From Trochalopteron elliotii (taxonomy: Eukaryota > Chordata > Aves > Passeriformes > Leiothrichidae): a stretch of DNA of 64,000 nucleotides. Of this stretch, positions 13,170 through 26,800 are shown in pieces. The first letter of the stretch is position 1, and the number at the start of each line of letters is the position of its first letter. The stretch is taken from NCBI GenBank assembly GCA_024734555.1, contig JANPWX010000034.1:981730-1045729 (forward strand), given 5' to 3'. The notes below the pieces were generated by a model that ran no database searches, was not told the origin of the DNA, and worked only from the letters and a program-made list of their open reading frames with translations. The position numbers were made by a program, and so were the translations under genes.

Positions 13170-13572
13170 TCTAACAGTAGAATTAAGTTGCATCTGAGTA
13201 AAACACGAACTGCTCATTGTATTGCTGTCTCCAGAGATTTAGAAACAGAATTCTTTATTGACCCAGATGTATCATTTTTATAGTCATTAGACTAATTCAC
13301 CGAATACAAAGCAGTGATCAGCAAAACAGCAACTACACAGGCATAATTAGTACCTGGGGGGGTATCTTAATTAACCGTAGAAAGTTACTAACGATGTGGC
13401 CTGAGATGAATGATGAGCTAGTGATGAGTTCTGAGATAGTCTGTGATCTTGTGAGAAGATCTTTGTGATGAGGGATGCTGTAATCCTCTTTGCTACCCAG
13501 TCAACCTCCATGGGCTCCAGGAAGTCGTTCAGTCCCGCTCTGTGCTCTGAGGATGAACAGATAATCTGCACT
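13170..13572 (-). mobile_element. Endogenous-retrovirus solo LTR-like segment, antisense to RHEB
   Basis: On the minus strand a TATAAAAA box (13282-13275) is followed 16 nt later by AATAAA (13259-13254), the compact promoter/polyA spacing of a retroviral LTR. The 300 bp upstream on that strand (U3 position) reads like a CpG-decayed U3. No primer-binding site or gag/pol/env was recognised beside it, so a solo LTR is most likely. Boundaries are approximate. Confidence 0.5.
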
Positions 13573-16052
13573 GTGGAAGTGCCAGTGTCTCCATTTTGTG
13601 CATCTTGGTATTGTGAATTAAGAAGATAAAGATCCCAACATTCAAGTTAAATCAAGTGTATCTTTTGGTTTGAAAACTTCATCTCTGTGCAGTGTAGTAA
13701 GTTGAGTGTGCACCCAGACTTGCCTGATTTGATGTGACTGACAGCACTTCATTATGAAATTTGTTGAGTGTTTTTTGTGACAAAGCCTGAAGTAGTTTGT
13801 CCTGTAGGCAAGACTGGGTAGACCTAAAGAGAGTCTAAGGGGATTAACTAGGTAAGCCTAGTTAGTAAGTTAGTCTAGAGTCTAGCTTAGGTAAGGTGCT
13901 TAAGGCTTGTGGTAGGAGTAGATGAGATGCTGCCAGCATGTTAAATGTTTAATGATTACGCAAACTACATAATCATGCATTTTAATAGCAAAAGATGGGT
14001 TAAAGAAACTCTGCATCTACAGTGCCAACAGACCTGCAGCTCTTCAGTAGTTGTTGTTCTTGAGCAGGACAAACTGTTTACTGATGGCCTGTGTGGGCAG
14101 TTTGAAGGATTGAGAAACCCTTCCTGTTGAGATAAGCTGCACTGTGCTGCCCGTGGCCGTGCCACGTCCGAGGGCAGCTGTGCAGCCCTGCTTGCACAAT
14201 GCCCTGCTTGTGGAGCTGTTGTTTGACTTGCTCACTGCCTGGTTGCATCATTTTTGTCTCCTGGGTTTGGGGAGAAGTTGCCTGATTAGAGGTTAATCTG
14301 GGCTTTCCCCCTGCCTCTTGCAAGGAGAACAGGGTGTGAGATGGGGACAGCAGGCAGGTGGTGGTGCACAGAAGAGGGGCTTGACCTCTGTGGGGAGGCC
14401 AGCTGTCCCCAAGCCCACCCAGCCTCCCTTACTCATCTGCTTGGTAAACTGCCTAATGTTGTAAAGCTTGAATTTGAAGGCTAGATTATAAATACCACAG
14501 CTCTTGTCCAAGTAGTAAAAGGATGAGTAAAACACAATTTGGCAATTGTTTTGCCTTGACAATTGCAATGGCATTTGAAACTGATGTGCTATGATTGCAC
14601 TAGTCGGAGTGTTTATGGGATGTTCTGCTTTATGGTGGAAGTGGTCTAGTGTGTATGAACAGAAACACGACAGCTTTAGTTTTTGAACTGGCTTTCTGTC
14701 TGAAAATCTGCTCCTTTTCTGTTTTGACAGTGGAAAACTCTTTTCTTTACCACTCTCACATAATACCATAAATAATGAATTGTGTATGCAAATATACTTT
14801 GGGCACTTCTGGACAACTTGAGCTGAGTTTTCAGCCACCTGGGACATGTATTCTAAACATTCACGAAACCCATTTCTTGCAGCTCTTCCCTTCTGCCCAT
14901 TCCTTCTGGGAGAGGGAGAGTCCGTAAACTTGGAGGATTTTGCTTACAACTGGTATCTGGTGCTTTGAGTTACTGTAGCAAAGCTCTGCACCCACCTTCC
15001 CGCCTTGCTTCAGCTTGTATCACTTCTCTTTTTGCTCTCAGTGGATGTTTATTTTCCAAAAACTCGAATACAGTGAATATGTTGAATTTACCAGCACGGA
15101 GGATGCTACAAAGAGAAGCTTAGCAAACTGCAAAAACGTGTGGCTGCTTTCCAAAGGAGTGCACATTAGAGCTGAGTCTCTTTGAGGTGTGCACCCTTGA
15201 GTAATCATCTAATCAAGCCTTTGCTGCTGGTGTCAGACTCTCTAGTGCAGTTGGGTTTGAAAGGTGCCCGTGGTGGCTGCACGTCCAGAGAGCCGAGATG
15301 GAGTTGGCACATGGGCAGGTGCGGTTGCGTGCGGTCCCTTGGCCTCACGGACGTTGTGTTTGTGTTGCAATCCTTGCTGAAAGCCTTGCCTGATCTTTCT
15401 GGGACGAGAGCAGATAGGAGCTGAATTGTCAACTTGATTTTCCACTCTGTCCACGAGCATAGGTCAAAGGCCTGGAATAGAACCCTGTGGGACAAAGTTC
15501 AAGCCAAGCTGTTGGTCACAGGGCTCTGCCTGCTGCTTGCTCATGGGCTGAGACACATGGGCGGCAGGGTGTTAATGACTCAGGGCTTACATTTCTCATA
15601 TCCATGGAAGCCTTGGCTTAGTGGGATGCAGTTGCATGCACTTACCCCGAGGGGGTGGGTGCTGAATCCCAGACTGGAGAGTTTCCCTGTGCCTTATGGA
15701 AGAAAGCAGGCTGCCTGTCGTGATCACGAACACGATCATTACTGGAAGGCTTGTTATAAAGCTTGGAGGAATTTAGTAGGAGAGTGTTGGAACACTGGTT
15801 TTGTCTGTTTCCTCCTCTTTCACTGTTAGAAGGAAAGCAGTAATTAATACAGCTGGGTGTGAAATGCAGCATTTTCTGTTGGCTCCGACTTGTTTCTGCT
15901 ATTCAGTTTCCAGGCTTAGCACAGACAGACGGCAGCAGTCAAGTCTTTCAGTTCAAAATCCTTCTTAGGAGGAAAAAAAGTTAGTGATGATCTTTACTGA
16001 ACTTAGCTCTCTTATCTTGAAGATCTAACAGCCTAATATAGGGGTAGTTAAC

Positions 16053-16074
16053 CTTTTTTTTTTTTTTTTTTTTA
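16053..16074 (+). repeat. Poly-T run in RHEB intron 1
   Basis: An uninterrupted run of about 21 T. It could be an antisense poly-A tail remnant, but no retroposon body is recognisable next to it. Confidence 0.8.
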
Positions 16075-17739
16075 ATGGAGTGCTTAATATGCTGGTATTG
16101 GCAAAGAATCTGGGAGCATGAACTCTGGGTAGCAACTTCATAAGTTTATAGCTAAAGGAGAAATAGCTTGAAAGTTTGGTCACTTTCTAAGTGGTGTCCA
16201 AAATACACAGTTTCAGAAAGTTTCTGGGAGGCACAGTTTCAATCCTTAATCTGACTTTATTAGGATGATTTGGGGGTGCAGTGTGTGCTCATTGCTGGAG
16301 CAGCAGTTCACAGTGAAATGTCCTCTGTCAACTCATGCACTGCGAGCGTGACACCTTCAGTTGTGGTGTTAAGTAAGACCAGAAAATGGTATCTTAACAA
16401 CTTGATTTGAGAAAAAGCAACTTGATAAAATCTTGGTGATGGTTGGTCCTTGTGGGGTTTGGAATTTTTTTTTTAGCATTGTTTCTTGAATAAACTGTCA
16501 TGATTGATAGGAGACAGCAAAGGGGTAAGCATGGCAGAGAATGAAATGGAAGACTGTTTTTTTAATATCTCCTGAAGGATTGCTTAAGAAAGAACATTTT
16601 ATGAGTACTGGAAGAGGGCAGTTTTTACCCAAAGCAATTTATTCTTGGAAACAATGATACTGTATATTTCTACCACAATGTTGGTTACTTAAGAGGTCAT
16701 TGATAGGTTTCTACTGAGTCGGGTGGTTTTGAGTCAAAATTTTAACTTGAGGTTGTATTTTGTTTGTGCTTCTTGACGATGAAAAGAGTATAAAGGAGAA
16801 TGAAGAATGTGCTCATGTCCAAAAGCAGCTAATGCACTTGGCAATCTTTTTAAGAGGGTATTTGTCCAGTAAACATAATGTAATAGGATCTAGGAGATTC
16901 CCAAATGTAGATGATATGCTGTAATGGAAATTGTGTTAAGGCTTCAGTAATGTTTTGAGAAATCTTTAGTTGCAGAGCTTTAAAGGTGCTTTTTATGGTC
17001 AATGTATGTGATTCATCATCTTGTGAAATCTTTCAAGCCTAAGTGAGTTCTCATTTTTTCAATCTGCTACTAAGTTCAGTGCTTTGCATTACTCTTTAAG
17101 TGAAATGGGGAATGTTGTCTGCTAAAGTAGCAGTTAAATTGCATTAAAGAAAAATCCAATTATGCTACCTCAGTCACTGCTTAAAATACAGCATCCACTG
17201 GCCTGTTGTGGTGTGGCAGTAGGAGGATTAATAGGAGAGTGTATTGGTCTCAAGAATTTTGAGATCATTCTTTTGCCATGGGAAATCTGTCCAGTCTCCT
17301 AGTAAAACCAAATTTGGCTAATTCTGTCCAACTTTTCTCTTTGGTTACAGAAAATTATTTTGAATTTTACTTGCTTCTTGACAGAAAAATGTTCCAAGTA
17401 TATCAGCTTGTTAAATTTAGTTCTGTGAGGATTGTGCACTGCTGCTTTTAGATTTGTTTTAAACTGGAGGAGTCATTTAAATTATGCCCTGTTAAGACAA
17501 AAGCAGAACACATGCCACATAGCTTTTGCACTGCTTTTTATATGTTCAGGAGACCCAGTTACTAAAAATAGGCACTTAAATAAAAAATAGGTCAGTTGCC
17601 ATGTATAGATAGTTTAAATGAACCACACAGAGCTCATATTGGATGGATAGAAAATTAGTATATCTGCTAGTAAGCAATGAAGTGATAACAGCCTGAAGAC
17701 TTTATTTCATTCCAGATTTTTCTTTCCTTTGCTTTACAG

Positions 17740-17811
17740 GAAAATCTTCACTGACGATCCAGTTTGTGGAAGGACAGTTTGTTGATTCATATGATCCAAC
17801 CATAGAGAACA
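17740..17811 (+). CDS. RHEB: RHEB coding exon 2 (residues 18-42, switch I)
   Basis: The acceptor is a pyrimidine-rich tract ending tttacag, with exon start at 17740. The donor is a|gtaagt at 17812. The exon opens with the last two bases of the Gly18 codon (phase 1), reads K19-S20-S21-L-T-I-Q-F, and ends after the first base of the Thr42 codon. It carries the Mg-binding Ser20 and the effector loop Y35-DPTIEN. At 72 nt its start phase implies that exon 1 ends with 52 coding bases, matching the human arrangement. Confidence 0.97.
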
Positions 17812-20800
17812 GTAAGTAAATAACTGCCAAGCTCCTCTTCTGTACCAAACTAACTTGTATCAGAAACCATTGGGGTTATACAGATAACTTTTGTGGGTAT
17901 TTACAGATTAACATTAAAGTCCATTAATTACCACACAAGTTTTATTATTCTTTTAAGCCAGTGCTACATTGTTGCAGCACGGGAATCACTGTGTGCACAT
18001 TTCTCCAAACAGCAGAACTTTTAACACTAAATGAAGGGACACCTAATGAATCTGGCTAAAATGCACCTCCTTGTGTTTTATGTGTCTTGTTGAACATCTG
18101 CTTCCCCTAATGTACTTGGGGCACTTTAAATTCTTTACATCACACTGTATGAAAATGTGCCACCAAATACAAGTATTCTAGAGTCTCACATAGGATCAGT
18201 ATATCCAGATGAACAGAAAGCCAGCAATACCCATCAGGATTAAACCACTACCTTAGAAGGTAGACTATGTGGCTATGATAATATGATCATCTTTTAATTA
18301 CTCCTTTCCAGCAGCTGGAAAACAAGGCTGGTACACAATCAGCTTGCTACAAGTACTGGATATTTGACTTTTCAAGTGTTTTGGTTTTTTTTCTCTTAGC
18401 AGTTTTTTTTTTTTAAATAATTTTTGTACCTTTGTGAGTAGCTGGCATAGCAGGTGGGTAAAGACACCAATGCTAAAAATGCTGCCAAGTGCAAAAAGTC
18501 ATTGCAGAGGTGACCTGGCATTCACTACAATCCAGCCACCTCTTTCTGAGCTAGCAGTGGCCATAAAGTACTTCAACAACTGCAGTGCTGGGCTGAGTAA
18601 TTTGATCATGTTGGCTTACTTTAGTCATGTGGCAAATAAAAGTGTTTTCATGATCGTAGCTGTGGGGTTCTTGTATTTTAATGACTTCTGAAATGCAGTG
18701 CTGTAGAACATATTTTTAGTGTTTTGATCTTCTGCAGTAGGATGTTAAGCCTATGTGATACTCTGGAAGTTTGAATGAAGCAATCAGCAGAGCAAGGTTT
18801 TTCTGAATGTGTATATGTGGTATATAATTACAAATCAGTAGCTATTAGGATACTTTACTTGGGATTATTTTATTGCTTAGAACTAAAACTTAAATGCTAC
18901 TTTTTAAAAACTTGAAATTTGCTTTAGCAAGTCAGAGTGGATAATTTGGCCCTTGGTCTGAATGTTAGCTGTTATACAGATTCATTAGTACTAACACTCT
19001 GCATCATCCTCTTTTACTTTGTTTGAATTATAAGTCAGGTATGTCTTGAATTAAAGCTACTAACAAAACGCTGGGGTTTGTTTCTGTGTTTTAAATCTTA
19101 ATGTCACTTGGGGCAGATTATTTCTTTCTGTCTTTTCCATATAAATGCAAATTATTTAAAGTAATCTTTTAGTTTTATGTAGCTACATGTGAACGTGTAA
19201 AGACTGAGAGACACAGAGTTGAAGTCTCTACAAAATACTGAGTCTGTGTCTTGTAGGATTTTGACACGTTGGTACAAGATTTGTCATGTTTCATCCTTTA
19301 CCTGTTGTCTGTAGCTGCTGTTTGTAACTCTGTAGTTGTCTGTCTCACAGTTTCAGCAATCCCAAACTATAAAAAAATACTCTGTAGATGAATTTTGCTG
19401 TTATTTGACTCTCCTGCACTGTTTGCTTGGTCTGAGTTGTAAGCACTGAGCGTGTCCTGGCCACAAAGACTTGTTGGGAGGGGGCATCTTGAAAACTTTC
19501 ACTTGATTTCTTTCTTGTTTGGAAAACAAACAACATTATTCATTTGGTGTAAGTCTTGTGATCTGTGGTGTGGCTGGAGGAATTTGCTTTCTGAAAGGTA
19601 GAGAATTGAAGGGTCCTTCTGACATCAGACAGCATTGCTGGGAAGTAAAGGTTGAAAAGATAAGATATGCCCTGGGGCTGAAAACAGTGGGAAGTCGGTT
19701 CCATCTTTAAGCCCCAGAAGGCCTGATATAAATAATGTTTTAAAAATGCTTCTGTGAAGAACAGACAAGAGAATACATTCTAATTTAACACTAAAATTTA
19801 AAACTTACTGATTTTTTTTAAGACAGATGTGAAACTAGTTTTGATGGGTTCGGTATAAAATAATTCTTTCGACTTAAAAATGTAATATATTAAATTTTTT
19901 TCTAAATATAAATCTTTGTTCAGTGAAGTCTCTGGACACTCCCAGCTGTGTTTCTGGTTCCATGTAGGGTCATAAGATGCAAAGTACGTGATCAACTCTT
20001 AGACTTTTCCTAGCTCATCATTTCACATCTGCTGGACAATGTTGGTTGGCAAAAAGGGTTGAAAAGTCCAGGTTCTTGTACTAGGAACAGTGTTGGAGGA
20101 TGTTGCATTTTTCTAGGGCATTATAGTAAGTTCTAAAACTTTTTCAGTTTCATCTGGTGGTTGGGTCTACTCATATAACAAAACTTGGAAATGAAAAAAA
20201 ATACATGGGATAGTCTGGCCTGTGTGATTTCTCTTTTGTCCCCAGAAAACTGTTGATAATTTGTTCCAGTATTCTACCAAAAGTGAAGAAAGGGTAGAAA
20301 GTCTGATAATGCCTTTTCTATAATCTTTATAATTTTTGTCTTCAAATAATAAAACTTGCACAAAATGTTGACTGCAAAGCTAAATTGTGTGTAAGACAAG
20401 CTGTAGTCAAGCTCTTACAGGAACAAGTTATGTAGTTTATAAGCCTTGAGCAATAGGAGTAATACCTAGTATTTTAGAAACCTCAGGCTTTAAGTGTGGA
20501 AATTTGCCTTTGGAAGTGATAAAAGGAAAATAAGGTGCATCAGATTTTGCTTAGTGTTTGTGAAGGTTAGGACAGCTTCTCTGCTACGTTTTCCTTTGCT
20601 TATATTACATTAGCAAGGAGCATGTTGAAGTCAGTTGCTTCTTCTAAACTTGTGTGCCAGGAAGAGTAACTTGTATCCTTTTATGGCAGCAGTGGAGGTG
20701 AGAGATAATTTCTTTGGGAAAGAGACTTTCCCTGTCTGAATGTCCCAACAGGAGTGACATGTCAATGGGTGGCCATTAGACAGCCAGGTTGAGAAACCAG

Positions 20801-23800
20801 TGGAACTCCTACTTGCAGGAATGTTGGAAAGAGGAGAAAGATCCTTGGAGAACAAGAGTGTGTGCAGGGAGTCTGTGTGGACACTGGGCTGGATGAGGTT
20901 CTGCAGGCAGATCAGCTCACATGAACTGAGACCAGTGCAAATTAAAATGCAGCCATTTTACAGGAATGAAAACTGGAATGTGAATTTGAAACTCAAATAG
21001 GTCAGAAGGAACAGGTAATGAAGATGTGCACTTAACTCCACTCACATCATCTTTGCAGGGATATCTTGTGTTGCAAGGTACATGACTTGACTGCCCAGGT
21101 CTCAAATGTGTCCTCCAAAGCCTGCCTGGCTGCTTTTTGATTTTTGTTGTAGTTTTAGAGGGACTTCTAGCACTGTTTCACAGCTCTGTGGTCTGCCTTT
21201 CTCCCCTAAATGGCCTCACTAGCTCCCTAAGGAAAAGAACATCTTCCCCCATGCTTCCTACCTCCATCCCATGTTTTTTAAATATAAATGTGAGTAGAAG
21301 CATATTAGAAAGGAGCAGGGGGCTGGAGGACCCCTACTAGTTGTGGAGGGGGCACCTGCAGGTTTAGATGAGTCTGACAGAGAATCTTCAAGGCTAAACT
21401 TCTACACTTCCTTGGCAACTGCCCTGGAAGGCTGAACTATGCCTCTCCTCAGGAGCTGCTGGTGAGCAGCCTTCTAAGGGGTGCAAGTGAGGCTTCTAAG
21501 GAAAACTAAAAATAGCTCTGTTGCATCACACATCTCAGTGTTGTGAAAGGTATCCTGGTAGATTTGAGGCAGGCATTGACTTTGGAATGCAGGCGAGTAG
21601 AAAGGGATGCAGGAGGTGGTAACCAAGGAACCCTTGTGAGGTGGTTGTATTTAGCTACCAGCCATATTATGGCAATGATGTTACAGCACTCTTGCACCTT
21701 TCCTCAGTATCACTGTTGATCTAAAGGCCTGCATTTCTTTGCCTGTTACTGTCTGGGGTTTTTTTATCATAATGACTTGTTTCCACAGCAGCTGTCACTG
21801 AGTTGCACATGCAAATCATTTCATTCATGCTGGTCTAATTGCAGTGTACCTGCTCTTCAGGTAGCAATGATCACTGGAGTTACGTGTTGCAAAGTGTAAG
21901 GATGTCTTGTTCCAAAATCCATGTTCCAGTTGATCAGCACTGTTTTGGAGGTGCTCACACTATGATTTAATGTCAGGTCAAGTCTGCTGAAAAGTATCCT
22001 TGATCTACGAGGAAGAGCCAAATTGTGCAGGGTGATATTGTTTGTCTTGTGCACAAACAGAAGTCCCAGGATGATAAGTGATGGAATTGGAAGTGAACAC
22101 TTTGGCTGGGTCAAAGGGACCAGGTTTTTCACAAAATTAATTTCTTAACCGGGAATGTTTTTAAAAAGCTTCAGCAAAGAAATGGAAGTCATTAGTTGTG
22201 ACTTCATTGAAGCAGATTTGTCTTCACACAGTGGGCTGTGCTTAGTGCTGCAAGGCTCTGCACTGCACTAACAGCTCTCCTCAGCAGGCTGTGGTGACTC
22301 CTTCACTGTTTCCCTTCTCCTGTCTCTGTCACACCCTGCTTTCAGTAATGATGATGATGGCGACATTGTTGCTGTGTCTCTTCTGGGCTTCTAGAATAGT
22401 CTGAAAAAACTGCCATCTGTCCCTTTTTAAATATTAACTTCATGATGGCCTTGAAGCTACTTTGACTGCAGAGTGCTTTGATGTGTATGTGAAGTGTCAA
22501 GAGACTGGAGAGGCTGTTACTTGCACACACCTGTAAATGCAGTGTGTCTCCAGAGGAGTCTGTTTTCCCTCTGACTCCAAGCAGTGATACTGTATATTTC
22601 AACGCTGCCTGCTGACATCTGTTCAAACAGTTTGTCCCCATCACAGCATTCATCCAAGGCAAAGAGCTGTTGTGGATCTGTGTTTTATAACCTAAAACTT
22701 TTGTGCAGCAATAACAACAGCATCCAGACTGATTTGAGGGCAACACATGTGCTAAAGCAGCTTTCTTAGGGGATAACCAGGGTAAGGCTGGAGCTCTCTT
22801 TGAGGCTCCATTTCAAATGCCATTTGCTGATTTTGTAATGGAAACTATAGGTACACTTTACACTGTTGATTTAGTCACTGTTAGCTTGGCTTTGCTGTTT
22901 GAATTGCTCCTTTTTTTCGAGGATTGAATTTATGAGGTGGGTTGAAACCTCCAGTTCCAGCTATTTCAGCCCCCTTATTCAAGATAATGCTCACATTGTG
23001 GGGACTTGACAGAGGGACGAGCTTTTGCTGGGAGGAGGAAGGTTGGCCAACTCCATCTACTTCAGGCGTGGGCAGGGACTGCACAGCAGGGTCAGGAACA
23101 TTCAGCTGTGCAGCTTTGGGACACTGTTGGCCAATTCAGCTCACCTAAGTGACCTGTTAGTCTGACTCTGTTTCCCTGCTCATCCCTGCAGTGACAAGAT
23201 GAGGCCTCTGAGGACTGTTACTAGTTGGGAAAAGCACCCCAGCTAGAGGATAACACAGACAGTACTCAGTGTATCAGTACTGTCCAGCAGTGGTGTCTGG
23301 AGTGTGTCTCAAAGGCCACATGAGACCTCCAGAGCCAGGTTTGTGTGCTCTGGTTGGGACATTATTCCTGCAGGAGCTGTGACACTGTTTCCTTTTGCAG
23401 TTACATAACACAAACACTGAGTAAGATTCCTCAGCTCACAGCGCGTTGGCATTTCATGAATCCAAGGAAGAGCAGCAATCCTCATCACTTTTAGGGACTG
23501 AATGTACTTCGTGACTGGGGACTGCATAGGCTGGTAGCTACAGCAAATGTGAAAGCAACATGGTGAACTTAGCTAATTGTCATCTTTTAGCTTTAATATA
23601 ATCATAAGTTCTCTGTGTTTTAGCCCCCAAAGATTTTTCCTTTTTTTCAATCCAGATCACTTACTTCATGGTATTTGCATTTAGGAAATTGATCTTGCTA
23701 AACTGCATGAAAAGCAAGGGAAAGATCCTATAATAAGTTCAAACTTAGCTTTGATGCCAACTGAATGTAAGTGTCTTGTGTTACCACAAATTATGGTTGT

Positions 23801-26800
23801 CTGCATCTTATAGAAATGCCTGTAAATCCCCCTTTTTATTCCTCTTATTCCCTCTTTCCTTTTAAGACACCAAAGAAGAAACTGCTGCATCCAATGCGAG
23901 AATCATCTGAAATTTGAAATCTTAAATTTCTGAGTTTTGCTATCTGCAACAGACTAGTTAGAAGTACAGTACCTGATTAGCCTTTTATTGCTACTTAAAA
24001 CCTGTAACTGGAGTTTTTTTTCTTCATGCCTTGGCTGATGATAGCACATCACTCTGTGACTTCTGATCTCTTCCTTGTGTGTAATTCTGACCTGTTTATG
24101 TATTTCTTGTTTGTTCTAGCTTTTACAAAACTGATCACAGTAAATGGCCAAGAATATCATCTCCAGCTGGTTGACACTGCTGGCCAGGTAAGTTATCTTT
24201 CTTTGAATCTCGCTTCCGAGTTCGACAACAGGTATTCATACTTCTCTTGAGCTGAGTTGGTAGTGACTGTGCATTCAGAGGTGAAAGTTAACTTAAAAAT
24301 TATCCTGACTTGTTGTTTAGTCACTAAAGAACTTTTTCTGTAGTGTTTATTTAAAGATTTTGGTTTGTGTTTTGTTACTGGGTTGTTTTTTTTTGTCCTA
24401 TTTATTGAATGACTGCCTAAAAAAGAGAAGAGGAAAGTACCTCTAACTCTAATGTCCCAAAAGTTCATCTGTAGCTTGTGATATTTAGAGAGTAAATTAA
24501 CAGTCTTGCTTTAGATGAAAAATGGCACTTCAGTAAACCATGGGGGAATTTTTCATGGCTTTTTCATATTTGTCTACACCACCATGACTTGTATCCATGG
24601 AGCAGTCATGGGGAGCAGACAGATTCATGTAGGTGGTACTTACTGAGTTACCAATAAACTGCTGCAGTTTGTCTGCACTGTAACGTGATGGTTCACGTGT
24701 GTGTCCGAGCTCCACGTAATGACAGGAGTGAGGAGACAGGACACGTGTCCTGCAGTGTGCTGGGGAGCTTTGGGAAGTGCAGGTGCTCATTATTTACAGC
24801 TACAGGTGTTCATTACACGGTGCTGCTTGGCTGAACCCATGCATGAGAGTGCTGTGTCTTTTGAGAGACTATATTAGGAAAAATACCTCATCAGGGACCA
24901 CTAAACCCCTGTATTTTTATCCTAAATTTCTTTTTTTTTTTTTTGCTTACATGCTCTTGTCTTCCGTGATCTCATACTATGCCTTTGGGTTTTTCCAAAC
25001 TCTGAGTAGTGTTAAACAATGTTAGTGTTGTAAAATATGCTGCCAGTATTTAAGGCTTTAAAGCTGCAGGATGCCTTTTCATAGCTGGGAGACTGTTCAG
25101 AGGGATTGTAACTTTCTAGGCATGTTTGATTGCTTTCTTGGAAGAGAGCTCTGTGACTGGGGAATAGCCATGCTGTATTTATATGGTGTCAGCCCTTGGT
25201 GCTCATCAGCAACATGTGTAATCACTCAGAGGTGTCTGAGCACAACATCAGCCACACATCCTGGGGCAGAATTGCTGGATGGGGAAGGCTCTGCAGAGGA
25301 GATGGTGAGAGAGGGGCAGGCGGAGGGGTGTGAGCAGCAGAATGAGCTCCATTGGTGTCACTCAGTGCCATTGTAACTGCACTTAGTTACAGCTCCCATT
25401 GTGTAGCGTAGTGATAAAAGAAAAATTCCTCTTTGAGGAGGAAATTGCCTTCTGGGAAAGCAGTGTGACTCACCACTAACATACCTCTATTGCTAAGGAT
25501 TATTTAATGTTATACAGTATTGTGGAACCTAAATAGCTTCTTTCCCAGCCTGTGGTTATTTTCAGATCTAATTCTTCATGGAATGATTTGAACTTTGATT
25601 TCTGGCACACAGGGTTAGAGGGGAGAGATGATGTTGGGCTATGGAAGGTGTGGCTTGGACAGATTTCATTCCAAGTCTGTCTTGCTTAATGGCCCATAGG
25701 GAGTGCTCATGTGTACACAGCACAGCAAGAATTGTATTGCAGATATGTTACATACTTTTGGAAACCTGGCTATGACTTGGAAAGTTGTAGCAACATTGTT
25801 TTATCACTTGATTTCTTAATTTGACCCATAAGTTGCAGTGAGCATAGCAGCTTTCCTTCCATCTCCTAACAAGCTAAAAATAAAGCTAACAAGCTAGGAA
25901 CAGTTGAGGTTATGGCACTTATTTTTCTTGGTATTCCTCCTCTGTCCTGTGCCTGTTTACTTTCCTGGTTATTTACTGAGGTTTGTGCAGTTCAGTTCAA
26001 CAGGGTTCTTGATGCAGGGTTCACAGAAAAGGGGTGTAAAAGGAAATCTTACCTAACACCAAATTCCAGCTGGGGCAGTCCTGGGAAATTCCGGGTAAAG
26101 TCAAGCCACTACAGAGTTGCACTTTCACCTTTTTTACACAGACTTAGCTCAGATCCCTTCTGTATTGACTTTGGGATTTCACATCCAACTGGAGTGGCAC
26201 TTTGGCATTTCAGAGAAGATGGGGGAGGGCTACCCTCAGTGTGTAGCAATAAAGGCAAATGAGGGCAGCTTTTGCCAAGTGTTATTCTTTCAAACTTTTT
26301 TGCTTGGATCTGTGAAGTTGATTTATAGTTTTTCCTCTTCTGCCAGTGAGGGAAGTTTGATTCCTTTTGGCTGTCTAGATTTAAGCTGTGTGATTGCACT
26401 GCTCCATCTGTTCAGCCATGACAATAACAGAGAGGTTATTTGATCTTCAGCTAAAATTAACATCTTCAAAGGCATAGGTTTAACAATTTGAGAATTCATA
26501 CATTAGGAAGTATGGCTCTTGTGAAAATGGAACCGTTTCTTGGGAATATCTGTTGGAACAGGTTTTTAACATTGGATTCGTAGTATTTGTGCTGCATTAT
26601 CTACAGTATGTTAGTCTGTTTTGTTTGCCTATTTGGTCAGTCCCATTTCTAGAGGGGTCATAAATTCACTGAATAAGTTTCTGGTGGTTTTGTCTGTTTT
26701 TTTATTTATGTAAACACTTATCCTATAATATAAACTTATAGCTGTCATAAAGCAACTAATAACTGTATTTTTTGCATTTGATAAGCACTAGTTAGTAAGC

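Larger units (their letters stand above)
1..17739 (+). other. RHEB: RHEB intron 1 (3' part; exon 1 lies outside the window)
   Basis: No sequence encoding the RHEB N-terminus was found upstream of 17740, so this stretch is taken as intron 1, at least 17.7 kb. It starts CpG-rich (1-760), then becomes AT-rich. It contains CR1 copies (110-526 and 6505-6725), two LTR-like segments (11461-11682 and about 13170-13572) and two CpG-retaining islands that may be regulatory (about 3960-5200). Otherwise only unremarkable intronic sequence and chance ORFs are seen. If the window begins upstream of exon 1 in an unassembled arrangement this would be wrong, but nothing suggests that. Confidence 0.75.

Noticed and set aside
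14293..14847. 184-codon minus-strand ORF in RHEB intron 1
   Set aside because: No recognisable domain, low-complexity stretches, no promoter or polyA context and no splice-consistent partners; a chance ORF.
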